Part shown: positions 47,353 to 60,500 of the stretch, piece after piece
Layout of the letters: each line of letters starts with the position of its first letter
Numbering within the stretch: position 1 is the stretch's first letter
Source of the DNA: Hypomesus transpacificus
Taxonomy: Eukaryota; Chordata; Actinopteri; Osmeriformes; Osmeridae
Assembly: GCF_021917145.1 (NCBI RefSeq)
Contig: NC_061072.1
Location: 13,060,742 to 13,124,741 of the forward strand
DNA length: 64,000 nt
Direction: 5' to 3'
Notes under the pieces: generated by a model
What the model saw: only the letters and a program-made list of their open reading frames with translations
Databases searched by the model: none
Told to the model about the DNA's origin: nothing
Position numbers and translations under genes: made by a program

Positions 47353-50300
47353 AGGGTGAGACAGTATTGTCTTGAATGAATGGTGTAGTACATTGGAAAA
47401 TATCTCTCACACACACACACACAGAATATGTTCACTTCACCAGGAGTGCATGGCCTACCTCCTCCAGGCGGATTTGGGAGCGCACCTTCCCCATTTCCTC
47501 ATCTGCTTGGGCCCTCTCAGTCACACACGCTGCCTTGGCCCTGCTCAGCTCCTGTACGGGAGCATACACACACACACACAGAAACACACACACATACATA
47601 TACAAAAGTTAATGTAAATACAAGCTGTCCCGCCAACATTAGGGACGTTTGCGTTCGTGTGTGCATGCGCATGGGCTTATGAACCTCCTCCAGGTGAATG
47701 CGCTGTCCCTCCAGTTTGAGGATCCTCTCCTGCAGGCCTCTCTCACTCTCCTCCAGGTGACGATTCACATGGTCCACCTGGTCACACGAACACAATCCCA
47801 CAAGTAGTGAGACTTGCCACTTTTCACTCATCATTAAGGGGACCTTCTCAGCATGTGTCTACCTCTTTCTGCCGTAGGCCGTCTATGTCCTCCACAGCCT
47901 GCTTGGACCTCTTTCTCTCTAGGTCCAGACGCTCTGGGGGAGGAACAGACGGCAAGTGAGTTCGAGAGAGACGTAGAGAGAGGGAAAAAGAGAGAGGCAG
48001 GCAGAGTGAATGTGTTTGTGTGTGTTTGCGCGTGTGTGTGAGAGGGCGTTACCTTCTGCCTGCGCGAGCCTCAGCTTCAGCTCTGCTGTGCTGTTGGTGA
48101 GCTCCTGCTTCAGCTCAAAGATCACATCCTGCTGGGTCTTACACCTCCGCTCCATCTCATCCACCTGGCGCACACACACACACACAGACACACGCACACA
48201 CAAATACACTTCAGAACTTCATTTTTTTAAGGCTTGACAAATGATGCTGACATCATTTGTCACACACATTTAAGATAATAATAATAATAATTCGTATTTT
48301 TTATAGCGCTTTTCTAATACTCAAAGTCGCTTTACATGTATGAGTACAAGCAAAACAAGACAAAAGTAAAATATGAAGACAAAGGATTGAACAAAACAGA
48401 CAAACATAATATTATAAAGAAAACTAGCATATAAATCTAGTAGTGGAGGGGATGGAGCAGGGGATGTTCAGGTGAAGGCGAGGTTGAAGAGGTGAGTTTT
48501 GAGGGATTGTTTAAATAGTGCTATACTGGGAGCCAGACGGATAGGGAGAGGGAGGTCATTCCAGAGGGAGGGTGCAGCAGCCGATATGCCCACTTTGATA
48601 CACAAATCCCACCTTGTTCTTGAGCTGCAGGCTGGTCTCTGACATGTTGTTCATCTCTCTGAGTAGCTTCCCCTCCCTCAGCACGCTGTCCTGTGACACA
48701 CACACACCCTGTTATACACCAGTCAATGACTTCCATTCCCTCTTCTCTCTCTGTGGTCCCTCCCTCCCTCCTTACCTCCTGCTCCTTCTTTCTCTCCCTG
48801 CTCTGTCGGTTCCTCTGTTCGTCCTTCTCACTCTTCAGACGCCCCAGCAGCTCCTGCAGGTTGTGGTTCTTCTGCTCCGACAGAGTCAATGCCGCCTCTG
48901 TCATCTGCAGCCTGCGCGCACACACACACACAACGGTTAGTCAGTCTGTGCGTGAGTTAGTGAGGAGGACTCCTAAAATGAATTTGAAAAGGCAGGTCTA
49001 CTTCCTATTACAATAGTAATACTAAATGTGTAAGTGTCCTCTGTAACATTGAGCCCACCATAAGTGGGTCACCGGGGTCCATAGAGTCCCCTCCTCTCTG
49101 CTGCTCTACCTGAGAATGTAGTTAATAATAGTGGCAGACCCAGGACAGGATACAAATGAGATACCTAATATTCTTATACTATTAAAAAAACGTTGAGTGT
49201 TGGGAGGTGTGTAGAACAGAATGCAGAGGGTCTTCACAGAGCAGCTTTGGGAGGCAGAAGGGTGGGGGTGAAGGTGGGGGTGGAGGTGGTGGGTGAAAGG
49301 GGGGGGTGGGGGTGGTGGGTGGAGGTGGGGGTGGGGGTGGTGGGTGGAGGTGGTGGGTGGAGGTGGTGGGTGAAGGTGGGGGTGAAGGTGGGGGTGAAGG
49401 TGGTGGGTGAAGGTGGTGGGTGAAGGTGGGGGTGAAGGTGGTGGGTGGAGGTGGTGAGGCCTGACACAGACGAGCTGGCTGCTTACTTGGCGGTGAGAGA
49501 GTTAACGACCGACTTCCTGTCATTCAGGGCTTCCTGTAGCTGGCCCACATGGATGGAGGTGGACCTGTAGGAGGGTAGGATGGAGGAGGGCACATGGCAA
49601 AAGTTACAGAGACAGACTGGCTTCAGTAGGCCAGACTGCCTGTGTCTCCCCCGATCCAGTTAGACATCCAGTCCTCCAAGCCCCCCACCCAGACCCAGTT
49701 AGACATCCAGTCCTCCAAGCCCTCCGCCCAGACCCAGTTAGACATCCAATCCTCCAAGCCCCCCGCCCAGACCCAGTTAGACATCCAGTCCTCCAAGCCC
49801 CCCACCCAGACCCAGTTAGACATCCAGTCCTCCAAGCCCCCCACCCAGACCCAGTTAGACATCCAGTCCTCCAAGCCCCCCACCCAGACCCAGTTAGACA
49901 TCCAGTCCTCCAAGCCCCCCGCCCAGACCCAGTTAGACATCCAGTCCTCCAAGCCCCCCACCCATACCCAGTTAGACATCCAGTCCTCCAAGCCCCCCAC
50001 CCAGACCCAGTTAGACATCCACTCACGCTGACCTGCTGCTGCGGCCCATCTCATCCCTCTGCTTGTCGATGGTCTCCATGAGATTCAGGAACTACAGTGA
50101 CATCAGCACTCAGTTAGTATTTCAAACAGCAACTGTAAGACCAGTGTGGTTTGTAAACCAGTTTACCTGCCGACCCTTCTCCTCCTTCAGGATCTGGATT
50201 TCCTTGCTGAGGACCTGGGTTCTGCTACGGCTCTCTCTCAGAGTGGACTGTCTGTCTGAGTTGTGCTCCATGGCCTGTTCTGGAGGGCGGAGACAGGGGG

Positions 50301-51581
50301 AATCAGCCCCTGGACGGGGGAGAGAGATTAGGCATGGAGGGGGGAGGGATACAGCTCTTACCAAGGGCTTTGAGCGTGTCGCTGGGGATGTTGTTCCCAG
50401 CCATCTCCAGCTGGACCAGGGTCCGGTTGTGCTGCAGAGCCTCCAGAACCGAGCGACCACCCAGTAGACCGATGTTGTTCCAGCGCAGATCTAGAACCAG
50501 GTGGAGAACAGAACCCCACCAGAGAGAACCATCACAACCCAACCCTCCTGAAAACGCAGTGTGGATGGAGGAGGACGTGGGGAGGGATTGAGACAGGGTG
50601 TGCAGTGTTCGCCTCCAGTCTCACCTAGCTCCTGCAGAGTGCTGTTCCTCTTCAGAGCCAGTGAGAGCTCTGAGGCTCCCTGGTGGTTTATCTGGTTATT
50701 GCGCAGGTCCAGCTGTGACAGATTGGTGTTGGAGGCAAGGCCCTCGCAGAAAATGGAGAAGGCCTCATCCCACATCCCCAATGCATTCCACTCCAGAACC
50801 AGCCTGCACCAAGACACACACACACACACAGTTAACATAATCATAGACATAGTCAGCTTATGGGGAGTGCTCGGTCAACAAGGTGTGTGTTCTGGCAACA
50901 AGCCAGCGCCTGACCTGCGAAGCGTCTTGTTTGTCGCCAGAAGCTTCCCCAAAGCCTCTGCACCGGTTGATCTCAAGTTGTTACCCTGGCAACACACACA
51001 TCATTCTGCATCAACAGACGAGCTACCTACACCCTGACCTGGAAAGTGACTGGTAGTGCCAGAATGGTCTGTGATGTCTTTATCAGTACCTTCAGATCGA
51101 GGACCTTAACTGTGGTGTTGGCACAAAGCCCATTTAGAAGTAGCTTGGCACCTGGGCATGACAGAGACAAGTGGCAGTGAGATAAGAAGGTATTTAAAGT
51201 GTTAGTAATAGACTTACCTCTCAAACCTCAAGATACAGATTTGAACTATCATCAGACCTATACTCTAAATATGCAGTGAACACGAACCATAATAAGTTAC
51301 CCTTAAAAGGATAGTGACACACTGCTTAACACTGCAGATGAACACGTACCTTCCTCGCTGAGCATGCAATCGCTGAGGGCTAGCTCGATAAAGAGTGTGT
51401 CCTTCCGGAGGACTCTGCCCAGGACACTACAGGTGTCTGCTGAGAGGCTGTGTCCTCTCAGGTCCAGCCTGGAGCTCTCCAGGGCCCCCCTGGACCCCTG
51501 GAGCTGGGCTAGGATGGACTCCTGGGGCTCCACGCCCCCCTCCTTACACACCCGCAGGTAGGTCCTCCTGAAGTCTTCCAT
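46472..51581 (-). CDS. lrrc45: Leucine-rich repeat-containing protein 45 (centrosomal linker)
   Basis: Seventeen coding exons: 51581-51350, 51151-51090, 50985-50915, 50803-50625, 50490-50362, 50279-50167, 50091-50033, 49564-49487, 48911-48776, 48690-48613, 48164-48053, 47933-47863, 47777-47685, 47551-47459, 47293-47120, 46959-46812, 46665-46472, all in phase, giving about 673 residues (human 670). The first 240 or so residues are leucine-rich repeats of the NLRC/RNI type ([44 protein letters not shown]). The rest is coiled coil (Glu/Gln/Lys/Arg heptads). Start [16 protein letters not shown] and end [25 protein letters not shown] match human LRRC45. The protein links mother and daughter centrioles before mitosis and supports cilium formation. 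Exon 7 has two donors 6 bases apart (GTCAGC and GTGAGT); both keep frame. Exon 13 has a weak GTTCAT donor. Confidence 0.96.
48262..48590. repeat. Fish dispersed repeat fragment in LRRC45 intron 10
   Basis: It opens with an (AAT)n run and the words ATAGCGCTTTTCTAATACTC and AAAGTCGCTTTACA, and continues to GAGTTTTGAGGG and CATTCCAGAGGGAGGGTGCA. I know these from a very common teleost interspersed repeat (probably a LINE-tail or SINE-like family). No frame is coding. Confidence 0.7.
49258..49460. repeat. GGTGGTGGGTGAAGGTGG-type minisatellite
   Basis: Irregular array of 12- and 6-bp G-rich units in LRRC45 intron 8, reaching to within 30 bases of the exon 8 donor. Confidence 0.85.
49655..50020. 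repeat. Minisatellite, 39-bp unit, about 9 copies
   Basis: The unit opens CCCAGTTAGACATCCAGTCC and continues TCCAAGCCCCCCACCCAGA. Copies are almost identical. Because 39 is a multiple of three, long frames ([13 protein letters not shown]-type) cross it, but they are not coding. It fills LRRC45 intron 7 up to its donor. Confidence 0.97.
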
Positions 51582-53676
51582 TCCAGTGCAGTAGCTGGAA
51601 CCTCTGCTCTCGCTGGTCAGGTAGTCGTGTTGGTGGTGGTGGTGGGGGACTTACACCCTTTAATATGTTTCCCTCTTTCTCTAATATGTTTTCTTTTTTC
51701 TATTTCCTCTGTGTTTTCTTCCGTCCTTCCGCCTGTCCCTCCTCTGACTCACTCTCTTCCTCCACGGGTTGTCCGTGTTGGCTCGCTCGCTCCTCTCAGA
51801 CGCTGCTCCTCCTCCTGCCTCCAACTGCGCTGGGGAGTGAAGAGATGCAATGGCTGATCGGTGACCTTGTTGTCCTCTCAACAGCAAAGGACTTGATTTC
51901 AGTATGGATGATAAGTAGCTTTGCATGACAGGCAGCCGACAGCAGCCTCTAAAATATAGTCATTCAATCAAATTTCAAAGGTCCTTCTGCTGTCTGGCCC
52001 AGTTTACAACCTGCACAATAATATGGTAACTGTGAGAGTCCCTCCATTGTTGATTCAGAATAGTAATCAACAGGGAGTAGCCTAATTGCAACCAAACGTC
52101 TGATTTTCCTCCTCATCAGTGAATGGACTGATTAGGCATACCATACATCATTAGAAAGAGAACACACACCATACATCATTAGAAAGAAAACACACACAGA
52201 TGCTCATTCACACACATCTCAATCAGTGACGATGGCCCTTGAGCAACTGCCAGTGATATCGCTGATTGGACTTCAGTCCGAGTCCCTGTCTCATACATTT
52301 CAATGTATCGTTTAAGAACGTCAACATCGTGCGTTAAATATAAACACATTAGCCCATGATGCAAGTAGCTATTCAGATTTATCAGCACCACCTTGGCAGT
52401 CTAACCACCTTGTTGAAGAAACTGGTTATTTTACATTTAACAGCTACTGTCTAAGCTACTTCCCTGCCACACACGCTACAATGCCCTGGATAAACTGGTA
52501 TTGTCCAATCTAGCTAGGTAACGTACCGTCCACATGGACAGTAGCTGGGTGTAACTAATTATATACTTGTTTGTAAACAGTAGGATTTGTTAGCACTACA
52601 GTCCTGTACCGAGCTACCAAGTTGCTAGTCTAGCTATCCTTGCACTATACTTTGTTAGAATAGTATTCTATTCTATTCTGAATACGCTTAAACCCGGCAC
52701 AGCATGTTTGCAAGTTAGGGAATATATTAATGAAGAGCAAACCTCACCGTGAAGATCACATCTCCATAGCATTCTTCTTTTTTTCAACTATCAAACGTTG
52801 TTTCGTTGTTGTTGACATGACAGCTGTAGGTCCCTGACAGTTTGCACAAACGTAACCAGGAAGTGAGATGTCTACGTAAAGCACACCACTATGGCATGCT
52901 GGTTAGTGTAGTTTATCAAGATTAGGTAAATTGAGTGCAACTGTAGATGTAACTAATCAAGTGGCATTGAAAGCTATACAATCACAAACGGGTCGTTTGC
53001 TAATCTATATCAAATTAAAATAGTTAAGATTCTGATTTCGATGTATCCAAAATATTTTTTCTTTATGATTTAGAGAACATTTCTGTGTTTGTGTTCTCTC
53101 ACAGTCTAAGTCAAAATCATATCATGTATATGAGGCTTATTTTAAAGTTGCTTAGAACAATGGTTTAGGTTTAGCATTTGAACCTGCCCAGTGATCCAGG
53201 GTGTATTATGGAAAACTAGAATGCCCTAGAGAAGGCATTGCTCCTTGTCGGTCACTTTGGGACAGTTGTTATACTACGTCTCTACAACACAGACTCACTT
53301 TGAAATCATTAACCTGTGCTAAATGCCAGGTGTTTGTGCTAGCGTGACTTCCAGAGCTGCTGATATGATGGATGGTCTGCTATCTCTGGTCTCCAGCAGA
53401 GATGTGTTGACTCTCTCCCTCTCCCTCTGTACGTCTGGTCAAACCCCTGTGACTGATGAGCCCTTGGTTTGTGGTCGCAAGCATTCCACAAAGAGCTTTC
53501 AGGAGATTGGGATGGTCTCGGCTGAGTGAGAGATGGAGGAAGGAGGGGAGACGAACAAACCCTTTTGCTGTTTAAACCCAGAGGATGCTGGAGAAGACTC
53601 CGAGGGGTCAGAGTGGCTGGCTGTGGGGAGTGGCTGTAGGCTCTCTGTAGGCTGGTGATAAGACCACTGTGTCTGT
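51582..53676. other. Region between LRRC45 and the WD-repeat gene
   Basis: No gene is recognised. It would contain the LRRC45 5' UTR intron and the start regions of two divergent genes. Many short CTAGCTAG-type words occur near 52490-52640; no repeat family was assigned. Confidence 0.45.
52748..52880 (-). promoter_or_regulatory. lrrc45: Possible LRRC45 promoter and non-coding first exon
   Basis: On the minus strand CTTCACG|GTGAGG at 52748 is a good donor, preceded by about 100 bases that include an ETS-type site (CAGGAAGTG on + near 52857). The intron would run to just upstream of the ATG exon. No coding potential. Confidence 0.3.
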
Positions 53677-56600
53677 ATGGAGGTCCTGGGAGACCACAGG
53701 GGTCCATGGGAGGTGTATGAGACAGAGCTACCAAGCAGCAGTTGTTGGTGAGTTTACTGTGTTACTAGTTTAAGCGAGATAGACTTTGTTATGGATCATC
53801 CACATGTTCAATTGTAACACCAGTCACATTTCAATAATGTTCAATGATTCATGAGAAGAATAATATTAGGTATGTAAAATGAGTTTTTTGTCTGTTTGGA
53901 ATTTCCACATAGTAGTCCACATCATCACCCAGTTACTTGTTTGTGTAATGCATTAACCAATGAGGTTATGCAACTAGTTATTTCACAGAAAGCATGTCAG
54001 AAAATTGTGCCAAGTACAACTTTTTTTTCCATAGTAAAGGAACTCTTAAAAAAGGTTTTCCCTTTTCCTGAAAAACTCGTTTTGTATTCTAAACTGCACA
54101 TTTTGAGTGGTGGGAACTGAACCACAGCATGGTTGTATTTGGAACAGTTTTCTCTGACAGTGAATGGAAGTGTTTCATCAAGGACAAAGACTATCCTGGA
54201 AGAGCAAAAAGAATATATTTTGAGACACAATCCATTGTGAACTCTCTTCCCTGTGTACCCAGACTTACTGTCTCAGTGACTGCTCTGCATCAATGATTAG
54301 TGAGGGAGATGATGGCGAGAACCAGCCACATGTAAAAGAGTCGCTCAGGCACGCTCTGACTCAACAAGAAGACAGCTCACAATCTGTAGTCATGTGACTG
54401 ATTGTTCTACACAGTGGTTGCCCTTGGCAACGTGGCCACACAAGGACTGGTTCTCATCAAGTGTGGAGGGACAAAGTGGGGGACGTTGTGTCACCCCAGA
54501 AACATGCCTTGACCCAAACCTCACCCCTGGGCCCTTCCCCCAAATCCGCATAACCTGCCTTTAAATCGAAACAAAAGGCTTTGTGAAACTTTTATAGTGA
54601 GTTGGTGTTTGATTTTCCATGTAATCGTAATCAGAGTTACCACATAAAACTTAGGACAGTGTGATGCTGGAAACAGTGTTAGGCTTGTTGCACTGCTTCT
54701 CTCTTGTCAGTAGAGAGTGCTGTGTGCTCATATTTTAAACTGCAATCCATGCTCAACCACAGTTTCTGTACACATTTTACATAAAGTAAATCCATGCATG
54801 AGAAAAAGCTTTTGAGCATTAGAACATGTGTTTATCTGTGTCTCATAGTTGCATCTCATTGTTATGTTGTTGGTTCATCTCTACACGCTCCTCCATTTCC
54901 TCTCCACAGTGACCCAGCCTGGAGCATCAGTCCTGAGGAGCAACTCAGTCTGGACCATCTGCTGGTGCTAAGGGAAGCATTTACCTGCTGCACACCCTCA
55001 GACAGGAAGCCAGGGGATGGGGGGCACAGTAGAACTGTACAAAGAGAGGAAGGAGGAGGACGAGGAGGAAGAGGAGCAGAAGGAGACGAGGGGATGACTT
55101 TGAAGGAGTTCCGGGATGTTTTGAGCCCTGTGATCGGTTCAGACAGTCAGGCAGGATGGATAGAAAAGTTCTACAAGGAGGTAAGGAGATTCCTCATTCT
55201 GACTTCAGTCACAGCTCTATAGTGTGGTACATCACCCCACAGTACAGACCACTCACAGGTAGTAACTGCTTTCAAGGGCTCAAAATGCCCTTCAACAAAC
55301 CCTAACTAGTGTGTAGAATAATGTTAGCCTGATTCCCATCCTGTGAGCTGTGGTGCATATGCATGTGTGTGTGTGTGTGCTCCAGGTGGACATCACCTGT
55401 GTGGGCAGTGTTGCCTGGGGGGATCTGTGTGGCTACCTGCTGCAGCAGGCCAGAGAGAGAGAGCTCTCCTCCATCCCCAGAGGGGCCCTGTTGGACACTG
55501 AACCCCTCATCACACACTGCTCTCACAACAAGGTGAGTGGACTCGCTCTCTGGCTCTGGCTATGTCTCCTTCTCAGTCTCTGTTTCGGTCTCTGTTTCAC
55601 TTGAGCCCTTTCCTTCTATTTCTTCCCTGTAATCTGGCTCTCTTTTTCTATCTATTCTATAATTAGGTGTCTGTCTCTGTGTGTGTCTGTGTGTGTGTCT
55701 TGGTCTGTCTGTCTGTTTCTCACGCCTTCCCCTCTCTGTTTTTCTCCTGCAGCAGGAGCCCACTACGCGTGTGGTGGCTGTCCCCCATCCACCCCCCCTC
55801 CGCTACATCAGTGTCAGCAAGGGCGGGCTGCTTACTGTGTGGAACAGCCGCCTACACATCCTCAAGACGCTGGAAGTGAGTGTCAAACAACGACACATGC
55901 ACACAAACACACACACACACAGACACACACAGACACACACTAATGGCCTGTTCCATCTAGCTTGCGGGGGACCCAACAGAGGAGGCAGCTAACAGGAGGA
56001 GATTCAGAGGATGGACCACCGACGCCGTACACATGCCCAATGTACATAAGGTTGCCATAGCAACTAGCAGCAGGGACATTCACTTTGTTGACGTTTCCAC
56101 AGCGAGTTGCTTTGAGGAGGTCCACCTGTTTGGTAAGGATGAGGTTTGATGGCTCACAGTTACCTTTATTTTTGTTTGTTGTCCCTTTAAATCGTCTACT
56201 AATTTCTCCATTCCAATCACAACAGGTTTCCAGAATGTTCCAACTGCTTTGTGCTACTCGTGTGACATAAAGGTAGGAACTTTAACCACATTCCCCTGTC
56301 TGCTTCCAACAATCTTATTTTCTACAGCTAATACATGAATGAATACATGATGAGAACGATGAGAAAAGTTAATCCAAATCACTTGTGTCAGGAGTTTAGT
56401 GATGGGTGACTGAAACCTCTGATGCTGTCCATCTGATGTCTCCCCTCCCTGCTGTTACCTTCCCAGGCTCCAGGGCGGCGCTCTCTGCTCCTGTGGGGGG
56501 ATGAGAGGGGTGGGGTCCACCTGTTGTGGTTCCTGTTGCCTCTCTCAGGGTTGTTTGAAAGCCCCTTCAGCGAGGCGAACGGACCACAGAAGATCTACAT

Positions 56601-59600
56601 GCAGGTTGGTCTCGTCTCCATCACCTGAAGCAGTAAAACTGCACCACATGCCCCTGCCATAGCTATATTATACATTATAGACTCCTGCAGTTATAATAAT
56701 AATTATATCTCTGTAGTTTAAACCCATTTCAACACATTGCAACTTTCTTCTTTTACCAGGACCTTGGTGACCACAGCCATGTGGTGTCTTATCAGCACCT
56801 CCCGTCCATCCACCAAGAACCAATCAACAGAGTCCTTTATGATCCCCACACAGATCTCATCATGACATCATCCGGAAGTGACGAGTCGTCTGTGGTCATC
56901 ATGGATGCAAGCCTCAAAAGGAATCCCTACATTTGGAACATTATGAAGGTACACACAAACACATACACACACACACACTAAAGTAGGCACACACACACCA
57001 AGACTACAGAATCAGATCATTAAGGTGGATGGGATGGTAAAACAAAACACCAAAGCAAAGATTAGCGGTTGACAGCTGGTGTCAAGAGCTGTATTTGCTG
57101 CTGTCTCATAATTATGAGGAGTGAAGTACACTGACGTGCACCACTTCCCTCCAGACACACAGCAGAGACTGACCACAGTTTGTGTCCTGTGAGATGATGT
57201 GACGATCGGTGAGGTCAAGGTTCAAGGCTGCTCTGGAACAATCAGGCTGACAGTGACCCAGGTTGGTTTGACCTGTCAGCTTTCAGCCAATGAGCTCGGG
57301 GTCAAACTTGTTTTTCTCGATCAGTCAGGTGGTCAGGATGGTCCAAACAGATGTAGTCTAAAAAGCTGCCTGTAATTTAAACTCACATGAAGAGGTCAAG
57401 TGAACAGATTCAGTTATAAACAAAACAAAACCTCAATGCAAGCCAGTCGTCTCAGTCATAACCATTGTATTCCTTAATAAATGAATCCACATATTCAATG
57501 GATGGCCCAAACTGCAACCAATATAATGAAAGCTCACTCAGAAGAACCATGAATGTGGAGAGTGTGTGTCATTCGTCTAGTCGGGCAGAAAAACAGTGAT
57601 TAAACTGGGTGGGGGTGTTTTGGAGCTACTGTTATGCTTGAGGAAAGGGCAAATTTTGTGCTCTAATAAACTGTGTTTTTGGTCAACTTAACCTTAATAG
57701 TGGCCTTCACAATTCCTCAGTGCTGACTAATATAATCAGAGTGACAGTAGGGTATCTTTAGAGTCTTAGTCAGGCCTCTGTGTGCTAAACAATTGTCATC
57801 CACCAAGCGCACCAGAGGCCTGGGATGCTGTTTCTTCCTAAGGGTTTCTCTCTATTCTCTCCCCACTTATCCTCTTGTCTTTCTATCTGTCCCTCACTCA
57901 TACTCAACCTTTTCATGATTCCACTCTGACTTGCCCTCTACCTTGCCCTGTCTCTTTCTCTCTCAACCCCTCTCCCACAGGGTGTGCAGTGTTTCGACTA
58001 CAGCCGGCCTCTGGGTCTGTTGGTGACCGGTGGGCTGGACCCCGCGGTGCGTTTGTGGAACCGCTTTGTGCCGTCTCGGCCCGTTGCCACGCTGGAGGGT
58101 CACGGCACCACGGTGGTGGACCTGGCCTTCTACCAGCCGCTGGCTCAAGTCCTCAGCTACTCCAAAGATGCGGTAGGCTCCTTCAGTGTCAACACTGATT
58201 CATGGTCCGTTATTACTGTAGCTGCTCCAGTGGAATCACTGTAGCTGCTGGTCAGCTGTAATGAGACACTCATACTGTCTGTTTGATTCTCCCCCTCACC
58301 CCCCCCCCTCCCATTTCTCCTCTGAAGGAGGTGAGGGTGTGGGACATTTCCTCTCATCGCTGTCTCAGGACCCTACACCTGCAGTTCCCCTGTTTGCAGC
58401 CAGGCCACTCTCCAGAGTATGGAGACTTCCCCTTCCTCTTAGTGACTCCTCCCCTTCCTTCACGGACTCCGCCCCATTTGCTGGTGAGCTGTAAGGACTA
58501 CCTGGCTCTGCTGAGGCTGGGAGAGAGAGGGAAAGGAGGCAACATGGAGAGAATTGGAGGAGGGGGAAGGAGAGAAGCAGGAGGGGGGACACAACTCCAG
58601 CACATTCCCCTTTCCTGTGCCCTCTATAACCCCACTCTGAGACAGTTGGTAACCGGGAGCAATGACTCAACTGTTTTGGTGTGGGATGTGGCAACTGGAG
58701 CGTGGCTTATGACTATTGCCAATGCCCATGGAGAGGAGGAGGTCACTTGCATGGCGTTGGACTCCTCCCACAGACGACTCATCACTGCATCAACCAACGG
58801 CACCATCAAGGTACAGACATGCCCCCTCACACCTCTTTCTCAGAGATTTCAGGTTCCCACTAGCAACCAGATAGTGGCTAAAAATAAACATTCATGTGAC
58901 TTTTTTACAAACTGGAGTGATCATAGGAAATGTAAGATATACCAATTTATCTCCTGTACAGGTGTGGAATCTTCTAAATGGGCACAATTTGCATAAACTG
59001 GAGCCTGTCACAAGCTCTGAGGTCACTGGGATCATCTGTCTCTATGACAACCGGCTACTCGCTGTGGGGTGGAGCCAGCAAATAGTTCAGTATGACATCA
59101 CAGGAGCAAAGGTAAGGTCAAAGTTTCACACATGGATGAATACGTTGCACAGGCATTTTAGATGCTTTCTTAAAATTCACAGATAGTTCAGTATGTGTGT
59201 GTACATCTCCAAGCATAAATGTGTGTGTGTGTAGGATGTGTGTGTGAAGGCAGACATGTCATGGAAGTCTGGACGTATTCACAAAGCAGACATCCAAGCT
59301 TTGGCCCACTGTCCTGCCTTGGGGGTTGTTGCCACGGCGAGCCATGATGGAGAGATCATTGTCTGGGCGATGGAAACCCAGAGGCCCCTGGTGCGCCTGC
59401 GAAGGGACCCTCCATCTGGGTGAGAAGATTGTGTGTGTGTGTCAAATAAAAATGCTCTGTGCATGTTAACTCTAAGGTGTATGCTGACCATGTACAGCGA
59501 TTAATGAAGTGCCAATTAAATTGAATGTGAGTACAGTGTGTGTGTGTGTGTATGTGTCCAGGGTGGCGCCCCCTGTGGAGAATCTACTGTTCCTGCAGGC

Positions 59601-60439
59601 CAGGGCTGGAGCCAGACAGTGGAGGAGCACAGCTGTCCTGGTTTCCTCTCAGGACGCCTGGATCTGCTTCTGGAGCATTGCAGGACGCACTCACACACAG
59701 GGTGAGATCACACACACACACACACACACACACACAAAGTGCGATCACATACATACACACACACACACACAAGGGGGAGATCACATGCATACAGGGTAAG
59801 AAAACGGGAGAATAGAGAGACAAAGTAAAGTAGAAGAATACAGGAAGTAGATGAACCTAGATCATAAAAACAGTGAGGTAAAGATGCAAAGCACGGAGAA
59901 ATAGGTTTACATAGAGACCAACGCTGGTAAGGATACAAGCCAGACATTTTCAGCACCTGTATATTTGACAGCTATCAGAGAGGAACGCTCTGAGACAGCA
60001 GTCTGAAGAGCCAGAGGCAGCTGGAGCCCTGGTTAAAGCTGATGTGCAGCTGCATCATTCCTGACAAACCACAGTTATGTCTCCTGCTTCCCCATCTGTG
60101 TTTAGTGGTGGCGGATGCATACACTAAGGCCATATCTGTGTGTGTGTGTGTGTGTGCAAAAGTGTATGCAAAAGTGTTCATGTTTGTGTGTGTGAAGGAG
60201 TGTGTGTTAGTGACTCGCCTGTATGTGTCAGACTGTGAGTGTGTGCGTAGTGCTGTGGGTACTGATTGAGACCTAACGATGACAGCTGTGAGGCAGCTAA
60301 CTGAGATTAGGGAACTGCTTCACAGACCCCCCTGGGGAGACGTTTATTTGCATCTCTGATTCCTGATGTCTGTTCTTACCTGCTGGAATAACATCAAGCT
60401 ACACTGCTCAGTGTACATGAAACCTTTAATCAATGTGGA

Positions 60440-60500
<61 letters not shown>

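Noticed and set aside
49604-50054. Long open frames on both strands, 130-143 residues
   Set aside because: They cross the 39-bp minisatellite in LRRC45 intron 7; a unit divisible by three leaves all frames open.
53532-53654. ATG frame MEEGGETNKPFCCLN upstream of the WD-repeat gene
   Set aside because: About 40 codons, a Kozak-like start but no donor in a phase compatible with the next exon.
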